A DNA stretch of 64,000 nt from Cuniculiplasma divulgatum (GTDB lineage: Archaea; Thermoplasmatota; Thermoplasmata; Thermoplasmatales; Thermoplasmataceae), in contig CP133595.1 of assembly GCA_031200235.1 (NCBI GenBank), forward strand, positions 1,574,877 through 1,638,876. The letters are read 5' to 3'. Of the stretch, positions 34,629-43,653 are shown in pieces. Position 1 is the first letter of the stretch. The number at the start of each line of letters is the position of its first letter. The translations under genes and the position numbers were made by a program. Below the pieces are notes generated by a model, which was not told the DNA's origin, searched no databases, and saw nothing but the letters and a program-made list of their open reading frames with translations.

Positions 34629-35846
34629 TCAGAAACTCTTGGATATTTCCGCCACTGCCTTCTTCCTGACGCTGTTGGTGTTCACAGTCTGCATCCCGAA
34701 GAGCTCAACAAATCCCTTGGCATATGACTGGTCAAAGGTGTCATGGATTCCATAGGTTGATTTCTCATAATTGTAAAGTGTGTAGGGGCTTTCCATTCCC
34801 TGAACAAGCAGATTCCCGTTCTGCAGTTTCAATGATACAGTACCTGATACATAGGCGTTAACGCTCTTCAGGAAACTGTTCAGGTGATCCATAAGGGGAT
34901 CGAACCACAGGCCGTCATAGGTCATTGTGGTCCACTTTGATTCCACTATGGATTTGAAGGCCGTCTCCTCCCTGCTCAGCGTCATCCGCTCCAGGGACCT
35001 GTGGGCGTTTATGATTACGGATGCAGCCGGGCATTCATAAAATTCCCTGCTCTTGATTCCCGTGACCCTGTCCTCAAGATGATCTATGGCTCCATAGCCT
35101 GCCCTGCCTGCAATTTCATTCAGGTCCGCGACAATCCTGGCAAGCGGCTTCCGGACGCCGTTGATCTCCACAGGGATTCCTCCGCTGAATTGTAATGTAA
35201 ACTCCGTGGTTTCATGTGGGACATGATCTGGTGGCGTAACCCAGGCATAGGCATCTGCCGGTATTGCTTTCCTTGGGTCTTCAAGATCTGAACCTTCCAC
35301 AGACCTTCCCCACAGGTTCTCATCGGTGGAGTATTTTCCACCCAGCTTGACCGGAATTCCATTCTTTGAGGCATATTCCATCTCCTGATCCCTGTTCAGT
35401 CCCCAGTCACGCACAGGGGCGATAACATTTAGGTCTGGATTCAGGGCCCTGATTGATACCTCAAACCTGACCTGATCGTTGCCCTTGCCCGTGCATCCAT
35501 GAACTATGACATCGCAGTCATGTGTATCTGCGGCACTCACGGCTTCAAGGGACATCAGCGGGCGCGCAATGCTTGTGGAGAGCGGGTAGACCCCATCATA
35601 CATACCATCAGCCATTATCTCCCTGGAAATGTATCCGTTTGCAAACTCGTTCTTCACATTCTTGGTTATGACATCTGATGCACCCAGCTTCCAGGCCTTT
35701 TCAGCTATTGCGGCAAGATCGTTTTCTTCCTGCCCCACATCAAGGGTCAGGGTTACAACCTCCATCCCCAGCTTATCCTGCAACATCTTCAGGATAACAG
35801 AAGTGTCCAATCCTCCGGAATACAGCAGCAATCCTCGTTTATACAT
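34629..35846 (-). CDS. argG: Argininosuccinate synthase
   Basis: Joins citrulline and aspartate with ATP. The PP-loop is RGLLLYSGGLDTSVILKML (residues 4-22), and HGCTGKGNDQVRFEV and PVRDWGLNRDQE complete the active site. The length, 405, is normal. The frame extends to 35981 through an Ile/Leu-rich stretch, but MYKRGLLL at 35846 is the standard start. A TATA-like aaatatag at about 35868-35876 is 25-30 nt upstream and there is no Shine-Dalgarno, consistent with a leaderless mRNA. It is first of argG-argH and divergent from the M24 peptidase gene. Confidence 0.95.
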   Translation of the reverse strand: MYKRGLLLYSGGLDTSVILKMLQDKLGMEVVTLTLDVGQEENDLAAIAEKAWKLGASDVITKNVKNEFANGYISREIMADGMYDGVYPLSTSIARPLMSLEAVSAADTHDCDVIVHGCTGKGNDQVRFEVSIRALNPDLNVIAPVRDWGLNRDQEMEYASKNGIPVKLGGKYSTDENLWGRSVEGSDLEDPRKAIPADAYAWVTPPDHVPHETTEFTLQFSGGIPVEINGVRKPLARIVADLNEIAGRAGYGAIDHLEDRVTGIKSREFYECPAASVIINAHRSLERMTLSREETAFKSIVESKWTTMTYDGLWFDPLMDHLNSFLKSVNAYVSGTVSLKLQNGNLLVQGMESPYTLYNYEKSTYGIHDTFDQSYAKGFVELFGMQTVNTNSVRKKAVAEISKSF

Positions 35847-36029
35847 TAGGGGGTCATTCCGAACTCTATATTTCAATCTTTTCAACAATATTGATAAAAT
35901 TACTAATAATATGGAATAAATAAAAGTTATAATATCAATAATACTAATAGTACCTAAAAAATTCGTATCACATCGTAGCATATTATGTGAGAAAGGCTTT
36001 ATTTCCGTTAAAGATGGTCTACTGATATT
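35847..36029. promoter_or_regulatory. Divergent promoter region argG / M24 peptidase
   Basis: A 183-nt very AT-rich spacer. Minus-strand TATA-like box near 35868-35876 serves argG; ctttatttc near 35996-36004 on the plus strand lies about 28 nt before the peptidase ATG. The ataataatactaatag segment between them is low-complexity with no clear operator. Confidence 0.5.
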
Positions 36030-37109
36030 ATGGACTTCAAAAACGTGTTTGGATATGCCCGGGAAACTGATGCCATACTGATTATCCAGGGGGATGAAAA
36101 CTCCGTGGACAAGACATTTTTTTACCTTACCGGCGTGGATGGTGGGCTGTTTGAGGGTTCAGCGCTCATTGTGAAGCCGGACGAAGTGAAGATAATAACA
36201 TCTGCTCTTGAAGAAGAGACTGCAAGAAAAACGGGGCTTGAGGTCATAGTGGCAAACGGAAAGGCGGAATTCGAGAAAGCCATCAAGGATAACCTCGGAG
36301 GCCTTGATTCAATAGGTCTGAATTATTCTGCTCTGACGGTGAGCAGATACAAGGACATACTGCGCATAATTCCTGACAAGGAATTTGTTGATGTCTCATC
36401 ATCCATAATGGAAGCGCGCAGGATGAAATCACCCGAGGAACTATCGAGAATAAGGGAAGCTGCAAAAATAGGAAGCGAAGCCTTTGAGAGCACAGTAACA
36501 AAGCTCAAGGAGGGAATGACAGAAAGCGAGGTCTCTGCCCTCATAGCCTACGAGATGATGAAGCTCGGTGCTTCAGAGCCTTCATTCAGCACCATCGTGG
36601 CATTCGGTGAGAACGCATCCATGCCCCATTATTCACCGGGAGACAGGAAACTGAAGAAGAATGATTTTGTGCTCATAGATTTCGGGGCAAGGTACCGCAG
36701 GTACTGCTCGGACATCACAAGAACCGTTGTATTCGGGCATGCAAGCCCAGATCAGCGCGAAATGTATGATGTGGTATTCAGGGCGCAGGACGAGAGCATG
36801 AAAGCCATTAAGGAAAACGTCAACGGGAAGGATGTTGATGCTGTTGCCAGGAAGATAATAGATTCTACAAAGTTCAAGGGTAGATTCATTCATTCACTGG
36901 GGCATGGCCTTGGCATGGATGTTCATGATCATCCTGCACTTTCATCGAACTATGATTTCCCGCTTAAGGCAAACATGGTTGTGACTGTTGAACCAGGAGT
37001 ATATGTTCCAAGGGTAGGTGGAGTGAGGATAGAGGACGACGTCATTGTGAAGAAGGATGGCTTCGAGCTCATCACCACAGCTCCAAGGGAACTGATGGAA
37101 ATATCGTGA
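36030..37109 (+). CDS. Xaa-Pro aminopeptidase/dipeptidase (M24B)
   Basis: Metallopeptidase cleaving X-Pro bonds, finishing cytosolic protein breakdown. A small N-terminal creatinase-like domain (1-120) precedes the pita-bread catalytic domain. The five metal ligands are visible: DFGARYRRYCSDITRT (two Asp), GHGLGMDVHDHP (His), VTVEPGVYVP (Glu) and GGVRIEDDVIV (Glu). Length 359 matches archaeal PepQ-type enzymes. priL begins one base after its stop, so both are probably co-transcribed. Confidence 0.93.
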   Translation: MDFKNVFGYARETDAILIIQGDENSVDKTFFYLTGVDGGLFEGSALIVKPDEVKIITSALEEETARKTGLEVIVANGKAEFEKAIKDNLGGLDSIGLNYSALTVSRYKDILRIIPDKEFVDVSSSIMEARRMKSPEELSRIREAAKIGSEAFESTVTKLKEGMTESEVSALIAYEMMKLGASEPSFSTIVAFGENASMPHYSPGDRKLKKNDFVLIDFGARYRRYCSDITRTVVFGHASPDQREMYDVVFRAQDESMKAIKENVNGKDVDAVARKIIDSTKFKGRFIHSLGHGLGMDVHDHPALSSNYDFPLKANMVVTVEPGVYVPRVGGVRIEDDVIVKKDGFELITTAPRELMEIS

Positions 37110-37110
37110 G

Positions 37111-38142
37111 ATGATTCCGGCAGGCATCAACATATATCTTGACGCAGATGCTACTAGAATAAAGGGGTTTCTGGAGTCAAATGACAGAGAAAGCGAAAGG
37201 CTGAGGCGCAATGCTTTCCGCCTCATAATTGAGGCCATGAATGACCAGGAATCCAGGGAAATTACTTCCGCTGAGGACCTCAGGTGCCTTCCGCTTACCC
37301 TGTGGGTCCTGAGAAGGATCGGCGAACCTATACTGACCTCAAGGGTACTGAACCATGCCCGTGACCTGCTGGAAGGCTTCCTCATGAGCAGGACAATTGC
37401 CAGCGAATTTGTGCCGGATTACGCCAGAAGATACGGCGTGGTCATGGAATATGACGAAATGACTGGCCTCTATATGATCCGTGCCGGTGATTTTGTCAAT
37501 CTCACATCCCGCCTGAGTGGCTACAAATATCGCCTCATTTACCAGAGTTTGAGGCATGGGACAGTCTACTGCGACAGGGAAGTGGCGGCGAAGATCGTGA
37601 GAGAAGCATTCGTCAGGAAGTTATCCTCAATATTCAGCAGCCTTTCAGACGAGGAAAGCTATTCCATAACAGCTCCGGTCAGTGACAGCATCGATGAAAT
37701 AATTGATATTTTCCAGAAGTCCGGCATTAAGAAGTCCATTGACCTGGGTGAGGTCGATGCCACCCTGTTTCCGCCCTGCATAAAGGAATATATCACGCAG
37801 ATGCGTGACGGGGTAAATCTTCCGCACATGGCAAGATTCACACTTGTAAGCTTCCTGCATAAGATAGGCATGAACAATGATGGAATCATAGGTCTCTTCA
37901 AAACTGCACCGGACTTCAATGAGCGCATGACCACATATCAGGTGAACCATGTGACCGGTGAGATTTCAAGCACTGAATATTCTCCACCAAAGTGCACGGT
38001 GCTCAGATCAAACCATCTTTGCTACTGGGGAGAAGATCCAGTATGCCACAGGGACTGGCTTAAGCATCCTCTTCAATACTACACTTACAAGAAGAGAAAA
38101 AAATCAGGAGAGCTTCCGCTCAATAAGGCTAAGAAGAGTTGA
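37111..38142 (+). CDS. priL: DNA primase large subunit PriL
   Basis: Regulatory, Fe-S-containing subunit of the archaeal/eukaryal-type primase; with PriS it starts RNA/DNA primers. Four Cys for the 4Fe-4S cluster are visible: C223 (FPPCIKEY), C295 (SPPKC), C304 (NHLCYWG) and C312 (DPVCHRDW). The NLPHMARFTLVSFLHKIGM segment and GLFKTAPDFNERMTTYQVNH are characteristic. The 343-residue length fits. Unusually, it follows a peptidase gene by one base rather than lying near priS or GINS genes. Its 3' 39 nt are antisense to the end of srp19. Confidence 0.93.
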   Translation: MIPAGINIYLDADATRIKGFLESNDRESERLRRNAFRLIIEAMNDQESREITSAEDLRCLPLTLWVLRRIGEPILTSRVLNHARDLLEGFLMSRTIASEFVPDYARRYGVVMEYDEMTGLYMIRAGDFVNLTSRLSGYKYRLIYQSLRHGTVYCDREVAAKIVREAFVRKLSSIFSSLSDEESYSITAPVSDSIDEIIDIFQKSGIKKSIDLGEVDATLFPPCIKEYITQMRDGVNLPHMARFTLVSFLHKIGMNNDGIIGLFKTAPDFNERMTTYQVNHVTGEISSTEYSPPKCTVLRSNHLCYWGEDPVCHRDWLKHPLQYYTYKKRKKSGELPLNKAKKS

Positions 38143-38358
38143 TTTTTTTAGATTTGCCTCCACGATGAACATCTTTGACTTTTCCCACGGAACGCGCGGA
38201 TATCTGGCATCGCGAACCTCGTACCTTATGTTCATGGACTTCAATATTTCCTCAAGCTTACCATCGGTAAAATTTCTGGCAGCTTCAAGTGATACCCTTC
38301 TTCCCAGCCTCCTGCTGGATTTTGGGTTAAAATACTGGCTGTACAGTGTCAGGGTCAT
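38104..38358 (-). CDS. srp19: Signal recognition particle protein SRP19
   Basis: Binds the SRP RNA tip and primes binding of SRP54. The 84-residue protein begins TLTLYSQYFNPKSSRRLGRR, with the basic RRLGRRVSLEAA RNA-binding stretch, and continues to YEVRDARYPRVPWEKSKMF. The ATG overlaps the rps8e stop by 4 nt (coupled). The last 39 nt are antisense to the 3' end of priL. No SRP RNA gene could be recognised in the window. Confidence 0.92.
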   Translation of the reverse strand: MTLTLYSQYFNPKSSRRLGRRVSLEAARNFTDGKLEEILKSMNIRYEVRDARYPRVPWEKSKMFIVEANLKKSTLLSLIERKLS

Positions 38359-38732
38359 AGGAGAACTGCGTTAACAACTCCGTCCTGACCCGGTCTGGAT
38401 GTTATTCTGGCATCGCCAAGTTCTGTCTGTATGACAGTTCCCCTGGACATTATATTCCTCTGTACATAATGTGGATTTGCCGGATTCTCTTTCACTGTTT
38501 TAATTGGGACGCTTTTGGTAGTCTTATCTTTTGGGTTATAGACATTGGCTTTTTCTGCTCTCATGAGCACGGATTTTGAGTTCCCGCCCATCGTTCTCAT
38601 AACTTTCCTGGCTTCGGGGCCAATTCTCGTGAGTGTTGGCTCTCTGCCAAGTTCATACCTTCTCTTGCTTCTTCCGGCTTTAAGCTTGCCGCCCGTGAAT
38701 TTTTTTGTAGCTTTTCCCTGAAATATTGTCAT
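38355..38732 (-). CDS. rps8e: Ribosomal protein eS8
   Basis: Small-subunit protein of 125 residues: TIFQGKATKKFTGGKLKAGR, KRRYELGREPTLTRIGPEA, and NPANPHYVQRNIMSRGTVIQ are hallmark segments, ending GQDGVVNAVLL. The frame is open to 38756, but the ATG at 38732 is the family start. Coupled with srp19 by a 4-nt overlap. Confidence 0.96.
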   Translation of the reverse strand: MTIFQGKATKKFTGGKLKAGRSKRRYELGREPTLTRIGPEARKVMRTMGGNSKSVLMRAEKANVYNPKDKTTKSVPIKTVKENPANPHYVQRNIMSRGTVIQTELGDARITSRPGQDGVVNAVLL

Positions 38733-38795
38733 TAAATCATCACTGCTTTTCCCCAATCCTGTGGGGCTGTACTCATGGAAATTATTATTCTGTAT

Positions 38796-39365
38796 TTAAA
38801 GCTGAGGCATCTGATTCTTAATTCTGTCAACTAACCAGTATCTTCTTTCAACGCTTGATATGATGATGGAATTTCCTGTGGGCTGTCCGCTGATGATCCC
38901 ATCAAATATGAGTTTGTTCTGTGCATGCCAGAATCCCTGCTCCAGCTCATAGAATACGGATTCCACCAGTTTGTGTTTCGCCCTGAACAGGGAATCTGTT
39001 ACCTCAGAATTCACAGTGTCCCAGTCTCTCCAGTAGTTGGAGAGATAGCTGTATATGGTGTCGTCTATCAGGTCAATCATATTCTTCTTCACAGCAGCTT
39101 CAGGCGTGTTTATAGATTTCTTGAAAAATTCTTCCCGGAACATTAAAAATTGAGAAGGATCCTGGCTGCAATCAATAATCCTGGAGTTTAAGCTGTTCCT
39201 TATCATTGTTCCCAGTTCTCCCGCAATGTCATCCTTCTCTGTGAGGAAAATAATGTCCGGGTCCATCAGGCTCAACCTTTTTACAATGGCAGGAATATTA
39301 TACCCATTTACGTCTGTTCTCAAGCTGGATGATGAAGCTAAAACCTGCATTCTTGGATAACTCAT
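38796..39365 (-). CDS. Uncharacterised protein
   Basis: A 189-residue soluble protein not recognised. An N-terminal alpha/beta half (DVNGYNIPAIVKRLSLMDPD, IIFLTEKDDIAGELGTMI) resembles a Rossmann-like domain, followed by a helical half rich in aromatic residues (IYSYLSNYWRDWDTVNSEV, SVFYELEQGFWHAQNKLIFD) and a basic end. There is no enzyme motif. An in-frame ATG five codons later is an alternative start. It stands upstream of rps8e with 64 nt between and could be in the same transcript. Confidence 0.6.
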   Translation of the reverse strand: MSYPRMQVLASSSSLRTDVNGYNIPAIVKRLSLMDPDIIFLTEKDDIAGELGTMIRNSLNSRIIDCSQDPSQFLMFREEFFKKSINTPEAAVKKNMIDLIDDTIYSYLSNYWRDWDTVNSEVTDSLFRAKHKLVESVFYELEQGFWHAQNKLIFDGIISGQPTGNSIIISSVERRYWLVDRIKNQMPQL

Positions 39366-39461
39366 ACCAATACCTTAACTTTTAGTTCTGTCACCTGATG
39401 ATAGGAGAACAATAAAGAGTTAAGCGAAAATAATAATAGATTATGATACTTAACTTAAAAG

Positions 39462-39779
39462 ATGGCCAAGAGAAAAATCGAACAGTGGATCGGGTTCATT
39501 GGAGGATTAATAGGTGTTGTGCTTGCAGGTTTAGCTCTGGCTATTTCGCACGTGTCTAAGTTGTTTGGAGGTGTTGCAAGCCTATCGGGCCCTGCTTACG
39601 TCGTGCTTCTATTCAGTTTGATTGGTCTCTTTGGTGCACTCATGGTTTCTTCCAGAAAGCATGACGGTGGCATAATAATGATTGTAATAGGCGTGGCAGG
39701 ACTCATCGCACTTGGAAGCGTCTGGTTTGCGGCTCCATTCATACTTCTCATCATAGCAGGTGCAATTGCACTTCTTTGA
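39462..39779 (+). CDS. Small membrane protein, about four helices
   Basis: A 105-residue protein with helices at roughly 8-30 (GFIGGLIGVVLAGLALAIS), 43-63 (AYVVLLFSLIGLFGALMV) and 70-105 (IIMIVIGVAGLIALGSVWFA, then PFILLIIAGAIALL) and a basic start. It resembles short archaeal DUF4064-type membrane proteins, but the assignment is weak. A TATA-like tacttaacttaa just upstream and no Shine-Dalgarno suggest a leaderless mRNA. The polyprenol-kinase-like gene follows 54 nt downstream. Confidence 0.6.
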   Translation: MAKRKIEQWIGFIGGLIGVVLAGLALAISHVSKLFGGVASLSGPAYVVLLFSLIGLFGALMVSSRKHDGGIIMIVIGVAGLIALGSVWFAAPFILLIIAGAIALL

Positions 39780-39833
39780 TGGTGCTATTCAATAGAATAG
39801 TTTAATTATAAAATTAAGCATATACAGCACCAT

Positions 39834-40778
39834 ATGCTGAGCCTGCTGGAGTTTGTGGCACTGATTTCAGCGATTATATTATCCCTTCTTACGCTGCTGA
39901 AGTGGCCAGGAAGATTCTGGATTGCTTACCTGGTAGGCTTGGTTTTTTCAATCCCTGTATTCCTGCTCTTTCACACATTCATGCCGGCAATTGTATTTGT
40001 TATTGCGGTGATAAGTGCAAGGGTGCTATACACCAGGAGATTCTTCTTCGTTATGCCGTTCCTTCTCATCATAGGCGGTGTGCTTTATGCATTGCGGGTT
40101 CAGGCCTTGGACTGGGAACTTTTTGACATTGCTGTGGGTCTGGGCACTGCTGTTTCTCTGCTCTCAGACAAAAAGAGTCTGCATTACGCAGCCGATAACG
40201 ACAGATCAAAGGGGAACGATAAACACAGGGAGATTACCAGAGACATTGTTCAGATTGGGGCAGGGGTTGCCATGATTCTTCTTGTCCTCACCATGGGTGA
40301 GGGCCACGGCAGAATTGCTATCACAATGGCTGTTTTCCCATTCTATATCATTGGTAATTACTATGCACTTTTTCCAGCCAGTACCATTGCAAAGACGCTT
40401 TTCAGCCTTGAAAGGGAATCTTCTCCACTGGGAATGGGTGCAATCTGGTTCGCGGCCGGGATGCTCATAGCTCTGGGAATGGTTGATTCCACTCATGTGC
40501 TTGCAGTGATAATTTTTGCCACCACCATAGGCGATTCAATGGCGACTTTATTTGGCATAAGGATACGCTCACCAAGAATCCCGTATAACAGGCGTAAGTC
40601 CTTTGCGGGCTTCATGGCCATATTTGCCTTCTCAGGAATATTCGGATATTTCATGATAGGATATGCTGGCCTAGGCATAGGCGTAATATCAGCCGTAGTG
40701 GAAAGTGTGGCCTATTATCCATTCGATGACAATTTCATTCTGCCGGTTATTCTGGGTGCGGTAGGCTCCATCATCTGA
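39834..40778 (+). CDS. Dolichol/phytol-kinase-like integral membrane protein
   Basis: A 314-residue protein with eight or more helices. The C-terminal half carries the polyprenol/dolichol/phytol kinase signature: TTIGDSMATLFGIRI, then the IPYNRRKSFAGFMAIFAFS segment, where the Asp and Lys-Ser lie in a cytosolic loop that binds CTP, and AVVESVAYYPFDDNF. Such enzymes phosphorylate isoprenoid alcohols; in archaea that would support dolichol-phosphate glycan carriers or salvage of lipid alcohols. The N-terminal half (KKSLHYAADNDRSKGN loop) is more variable. Exact substrate is inferred. Confidence 0.72.
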   Translation: MLSLLEFVALISAIILSLLTLLKWPGRFWIAYLVGLVFSIPVFLLFHTFMPAIVFVIAVISARVLYTRRFFFVMPFLLIIGGVLYALRVQALDWELFDIAVGLGTAVSLLSDKKSLHYAADNDRSKGNDKHREITRDIVQIGAGVAMILLVLTMGEGHGRIAITMAVFPFYIIGNYYALFPASTIAKTLFSLERESSPLGMGAIWFAAGMLIALGMVDSTHVLAVIIFATTIGDSMATLFGIRIRSPRIPYNRRKSFAGFMAIFAFSGIFGYFMIGYAGLGIGVISAVVESVAYYPFDDNFILPVILGAVGSII

Positions 40779-40790
40779 CCAATTTATTTT

Positions 40791-41726
40791 CTAAGGTTTT
40801 CGGTAGTAGAAGATCTCCTTTGCTGATGCTGATGGCTTGAAACCAAGTTTTTCATATATGTGAGCGGCCTCATTGCCATTTGTCACCCAGAGTTCTGCGG
40901 TCTCAAATCCAAGATACTTCAGCCTGTTCAGGCAGTTTATCATCATAGTTGTTGCAATCCCGTTTCCCCTGTAATCCCTGTTCACAAAAATGTCCGTAAT
41001 CAATGACCGGCTCCCATCCGTCTGCTTTTCAGGCTTTGTTGTGGCCAAAATTGCAGCAATAAGCTTTCCGTGATGCCGGATTATACTGCTGGCTGACGGG
41101 ATTATTTCTCCATACGATCCATTGAAAATGGCCTTCGCCATGGAAAAGCGGTCAGCTTCACTTGTGGTATGGAAAAGAATCGAATCCAGTGTTCCAGCAT
41201 ATGCATCAAATTCCGCCTTTGAATATTCCTGGTATGTTGTATTGGTTATGGGCAGTACTTCAAACTCCTGCGGGTAATTTTCACTTTTCATGTTAAATTC
41301 GTCCAGTGAAATTTCCATCCTGTCACGCCTTACCCTGGTGTAGCCAATGTCCGAGAGGAGTTTCACCGAAGCTTCCTCGGCTCTAAATATTTCATTGATC
41401 ATCAGATACTTGCCCTGGGCCTTTGCAATGTTTTCTGCCCATTCCACAAGGTTCCGGATTCTCACGTCAGATGCAAACGCACTGTCAGTGAATCCCAGTG
41501 ATCCGTAAATTCTGTCACTGAGGAGGGAGCTCTCCATAACGAACGCATAGCCTGCTACTGTTATTCCGTTAAGTATGATCCTGGATTTGATCTTGTTTTC
41601 GTTCAGACGTTCAATGATATCGCGGTAGGTTTCTCTGATGGCAACATCAGGATAGATCTCTTCCAGGTACTTTATCTGGCCCTCAAGTATAGGTGCCCAA
41701 TCTATCTTGACATTACTTATTTCCAT
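40791..41726 (-). CDS. GNAT acetyltransferase (two-lobe)
   Basis: A 311-residue protein. The C-terminal GNAT domain has LITDIFVNRDYRGNGIATTMM (acetyl-CoA pyrophosphate loop, Q/RxxGxG/A type) and AELWVTNGNEAAHIYEKLGFKPS. The N-terminal 150 residues look like a degenerate GNAT copy (VAGYAFVMESSLLSDRIYG, EASVKLLSDIGYTRVRRDRMEI). This two-copy layout resembles other archaeal and mycothiol-synthase-type GNATs; substrate unknown. It is convergent with the kinase-like gene, 12 nt apart, and divergent from the malic-enzyme operon. Confidence 0.82.
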   Translation of the reverse strand: MEISNVKIDWAPILEGQIKYLEEIYPDVAIRETYRDIIERLNENKIKSRIILNGITVAGYAFVMESSLLSDRIYGSLGFTDSAFASDVRIRNLVEWAENIAKAQGKYLMINEIFRAEEASVKLLSDIGYTRVRRDRMEISLDEFNMKSENYPQEFEVLPITNTTYQEYSKAEFDAYAGTLDSILFHTTSEADRFSMAKAIFNGSYGEIIPSASSIIRHHGKLIAAILATTKPEKQTDGSRSLITDIFVNRDYRGNGIATTMMINCLNRLKYLGFETAELWVTNGNEAAHIYEKLGFKPSASAKEIFYYRKP

Positions 41727-41780
41727 GCTAATCCCTAAGGAAAAATTGCTTAATATTTTTTCAGATGGTGATGAAAAGCT

Positions 41781-41810
41781 CTTATATGTAACAGAACACC
41801 CTTATATGCA
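41781..41810 (+). promoter_or_regulatory. Tandem TATA boxes before the malic enzyme operon
   Basis: Two nearly identical elements, cttatatgta (41781-41790) and cttatatgca (41801-41810), are spaced 20 nt apart. The second lies about 29 nt before the ATG at 41835, predicting a leaderless start; the first would give a 20-nt leader. No Shine-Dalgarno precedes the ATG. Confidence 0.6.
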
Positions 41811-41834
41811 AATTAGGGCTTCCCTGTTGAGAAT

Positions 41835-43178
41835 ATGGATGATATATCCAGGACGGAGGAATTCAACAGGGAGGCAATCGCCTATTCCGAATATTACAAG
41901 GGTAAAATCCAGGTTCTTCCAAAGGTCCCGGTCAGGGGCCTGCAGGATTTTTCCTTCTGGTACACACCAGGGGTGGCTGCAGTCTCACTGAAGATAGCCA
42001 AGGATCGTGACAGTTCTTTCGAACTGACAGGAAGATGGAATTCGGTGGCAATACTCACGGATGGTTCAAGGGTTCTGGGGCTTGGAAACGTGGGCCCGGA
42101 AGCCGCAATGCCGGTGATGGAAGGAAAATCCCTGATTTTCAATGTACTTGGGGCTGTGAATGCAGTCCCGGTTCCAATAAGAATAGGGAGCAGGGAGGAA
42201 TTCATAGGCGTTGCAAAGGCACTTGAACCCACCTTTGGTGGATTCAACCTGGAAGACATAGAATCCCCTAAATGCTTCTATATCCTTGAGACCTTGCAGA
42301 AAAGCCTTTCCATTCCGGCCTGGCACGATGATCAGCTTGGAACGGCATGCATCACTCTGGCAGGCGTCATCAATGCCCTGAGGGTGGTTAATAAGAAGAT
42401 TGAAGATACAAAAGTGGTTCTTCTGGGTTCAGGTGCTGCCAATATAGCGGCTGCACATCTCCTGGCTGCGGCCGGGTTCAAGAAGGGCAACATGATACTG
42501 GCTGATTCCAGGGGAATACTTGAGCCCGAAAGGGAGGATATAGACAGCCTGATGATAAACAACCCCTGGAAATATGAACTGGCAATGCAGACAAATTCTG
42601 AGAGGCTTAAGGGTCCTTCTGAAAAGGCATTTAATGGTGCGGATGTCATAATTTCTGCATCAAAGCCGGGTCCTGGTACAATCAAGCCAGAATGGATCGG
42701 GACAATGAACAATGATGGCATAGTTTTCGCACTGGCAAACCCCATACCGGAAATATGGCCTGAAGAGGCAAAGAAGGCAGGAGCAAAGATTGTTGCAACA
42801 GGTAGGGGGGATTTCCCGAACCAGGTGAACAACAGTCTTGTATTTCCCGGAGTATTTCGCGGCGTTCTTGATGCCAGGGCAAAAGGGGTAAACTTTGACA
42901 TAATGGTTGCTGCATCATACGAAATAGCCAATTTTGTGAAAAATCCGGATGAGGATCATATTGTACCTACAATGGATGACTGGGAGCTTTATCCCAGTGT
43001 TGCATCCGCTGTTGCATCAAAAACTGTTGAAATGGGCCTTGCAAGGAAGACAAACTCAAGGGAAGGCTTCTATAAAACTGCGCAGGAACTTATAGAATTC
43101 AACAGGAATATGTTTCTGAAGCTGATGGATGAAAAGCTCATAAGGGAATTACCTGGAGGTATTAAGAATGAAAGATAA
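41835..43178 (+). CDS. NAD(P)-dependent malic enzyme (oxaloacetate-decarboxylating)
   Basis: Decarboxylates malate to pyruvate, linking the citric acid cycle to pyruvate and providing NAD(P)H. Conserved features: [12 protein letters not shown] and YTPGVAAVS in the N-terminal domain, [19 protein letters not shown], the metal-binding DDIESP-like LEDIESPKC and [12 protein letters not shown], the cofactor fold [17 protein letters not shown], and [33 protein letters not shown]. Length 447 matches the short prokaryotic class without a phosphotransacetylase domain. It starts a three-gene operon with the GNAT and DUF5680 genes. Confidence 0.95.
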   Translation: MDDISRTEEFNREAIAYSEYYKGKIQVLPKVPVRGLQDFSFWYTPGVAAVSLKIAKDRDSSFELTGRWNSVAILTDGSRVLGLGNVGPEAAMPVMEGKSLIFNVLGAVNAVPVPIRIGSREEFIGVAKALEPTFGGFNLEDIESPKCFYILETLQKSLSIPAWHDDQLGTACITLAGVINALRVVNKKIEDTKVVLLGSGAANIAAAHLLAAAGFKKGNMILADSRGILEPEREDIDSLMINNPWKYELAMQTNSERLKGPSEKAFNGADVIISASKPGPGTIKPEWIGTMNNDGIVFALANPIPEIWPEEAKKAGAKIVATGRGDFPNQVNNSLVFPGVFRGVLDARAKGVNFDIMVAASYEIANFVKNPDEDHIVPTMDDWELYPSVASAVASKTVEMGLARKTNSREGFYKTAQELIEFNRNMFLKLMDEKLIRELPGGIKNER

Positions 43179-43653
43179 GGTTGTGGTTAGGGAAATGTCT
43201 GCCGCTGATATCGATGGATCTGTGGACCTGATACTGAGGCTCAAGAAGCTGAACGGAGAATTTGATTCCATATTTGTGGTCTCAGATAATGCAAAGAAGG
43301 ATGCCGAGGATCGCCTTAAGGAAGCCGTAAAGAACCCTGAGAGGCACATATCTCTCCTGGCAGAAAGAGGCGGCAAAGTTCTGGGAGTTATGCTCATAAA
43401 TATCCTGGACAGGTGTTATTACCTTCCTGAGAAGGAGGCCAGAATAACTGATTTCTACATAATGCCTGAGTTCAGGAGATCGGGTGCCGGAAAAATGCTC
43501 ATTTCAAGGAGTTACGAAGAACTTAAGAAGAGGAAGATAAGCATAATTACCGCTGAGTTCCCGTCGCAGAATCTCATAGCCCTGAGATTTTACAAGAGTC
43601 TGGGATACAGGGAAATCGTGGGCATATACGGAAAGGTCCTAGAGGAAGAGTGA
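43168..43653 (+). CDS. GNAT acetyltransferase, RimI-like
   Basis: A 161-residue GNAT with [28 protein letters not shown], where RRSGAG is the acetyl-CoA loop, and [24 protein letters not shown]. RimI-type enzymes acetylate protein N-termini or Lys. The ATG lies inside the last codons of the malic-enzyme gene, with GGAGGT upstream, so translation is coupled. Whether it acts on malic enzyme itself is speculation. Confidence 0.85.
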   Translation: MKDKVVVREMSAADIDGSVDLILRLKKLNGEFDSIFVVSDNAKKDAEDRLKEAVKNPERHISLLAERGGKVLGVMLINILDRCYYLPEKEARITDFYIMPEFRRSGAGKMLISRSYEELKKRKISIITAEFPSQNLIALRFYKSLGYREIVGIYGKVLEEE

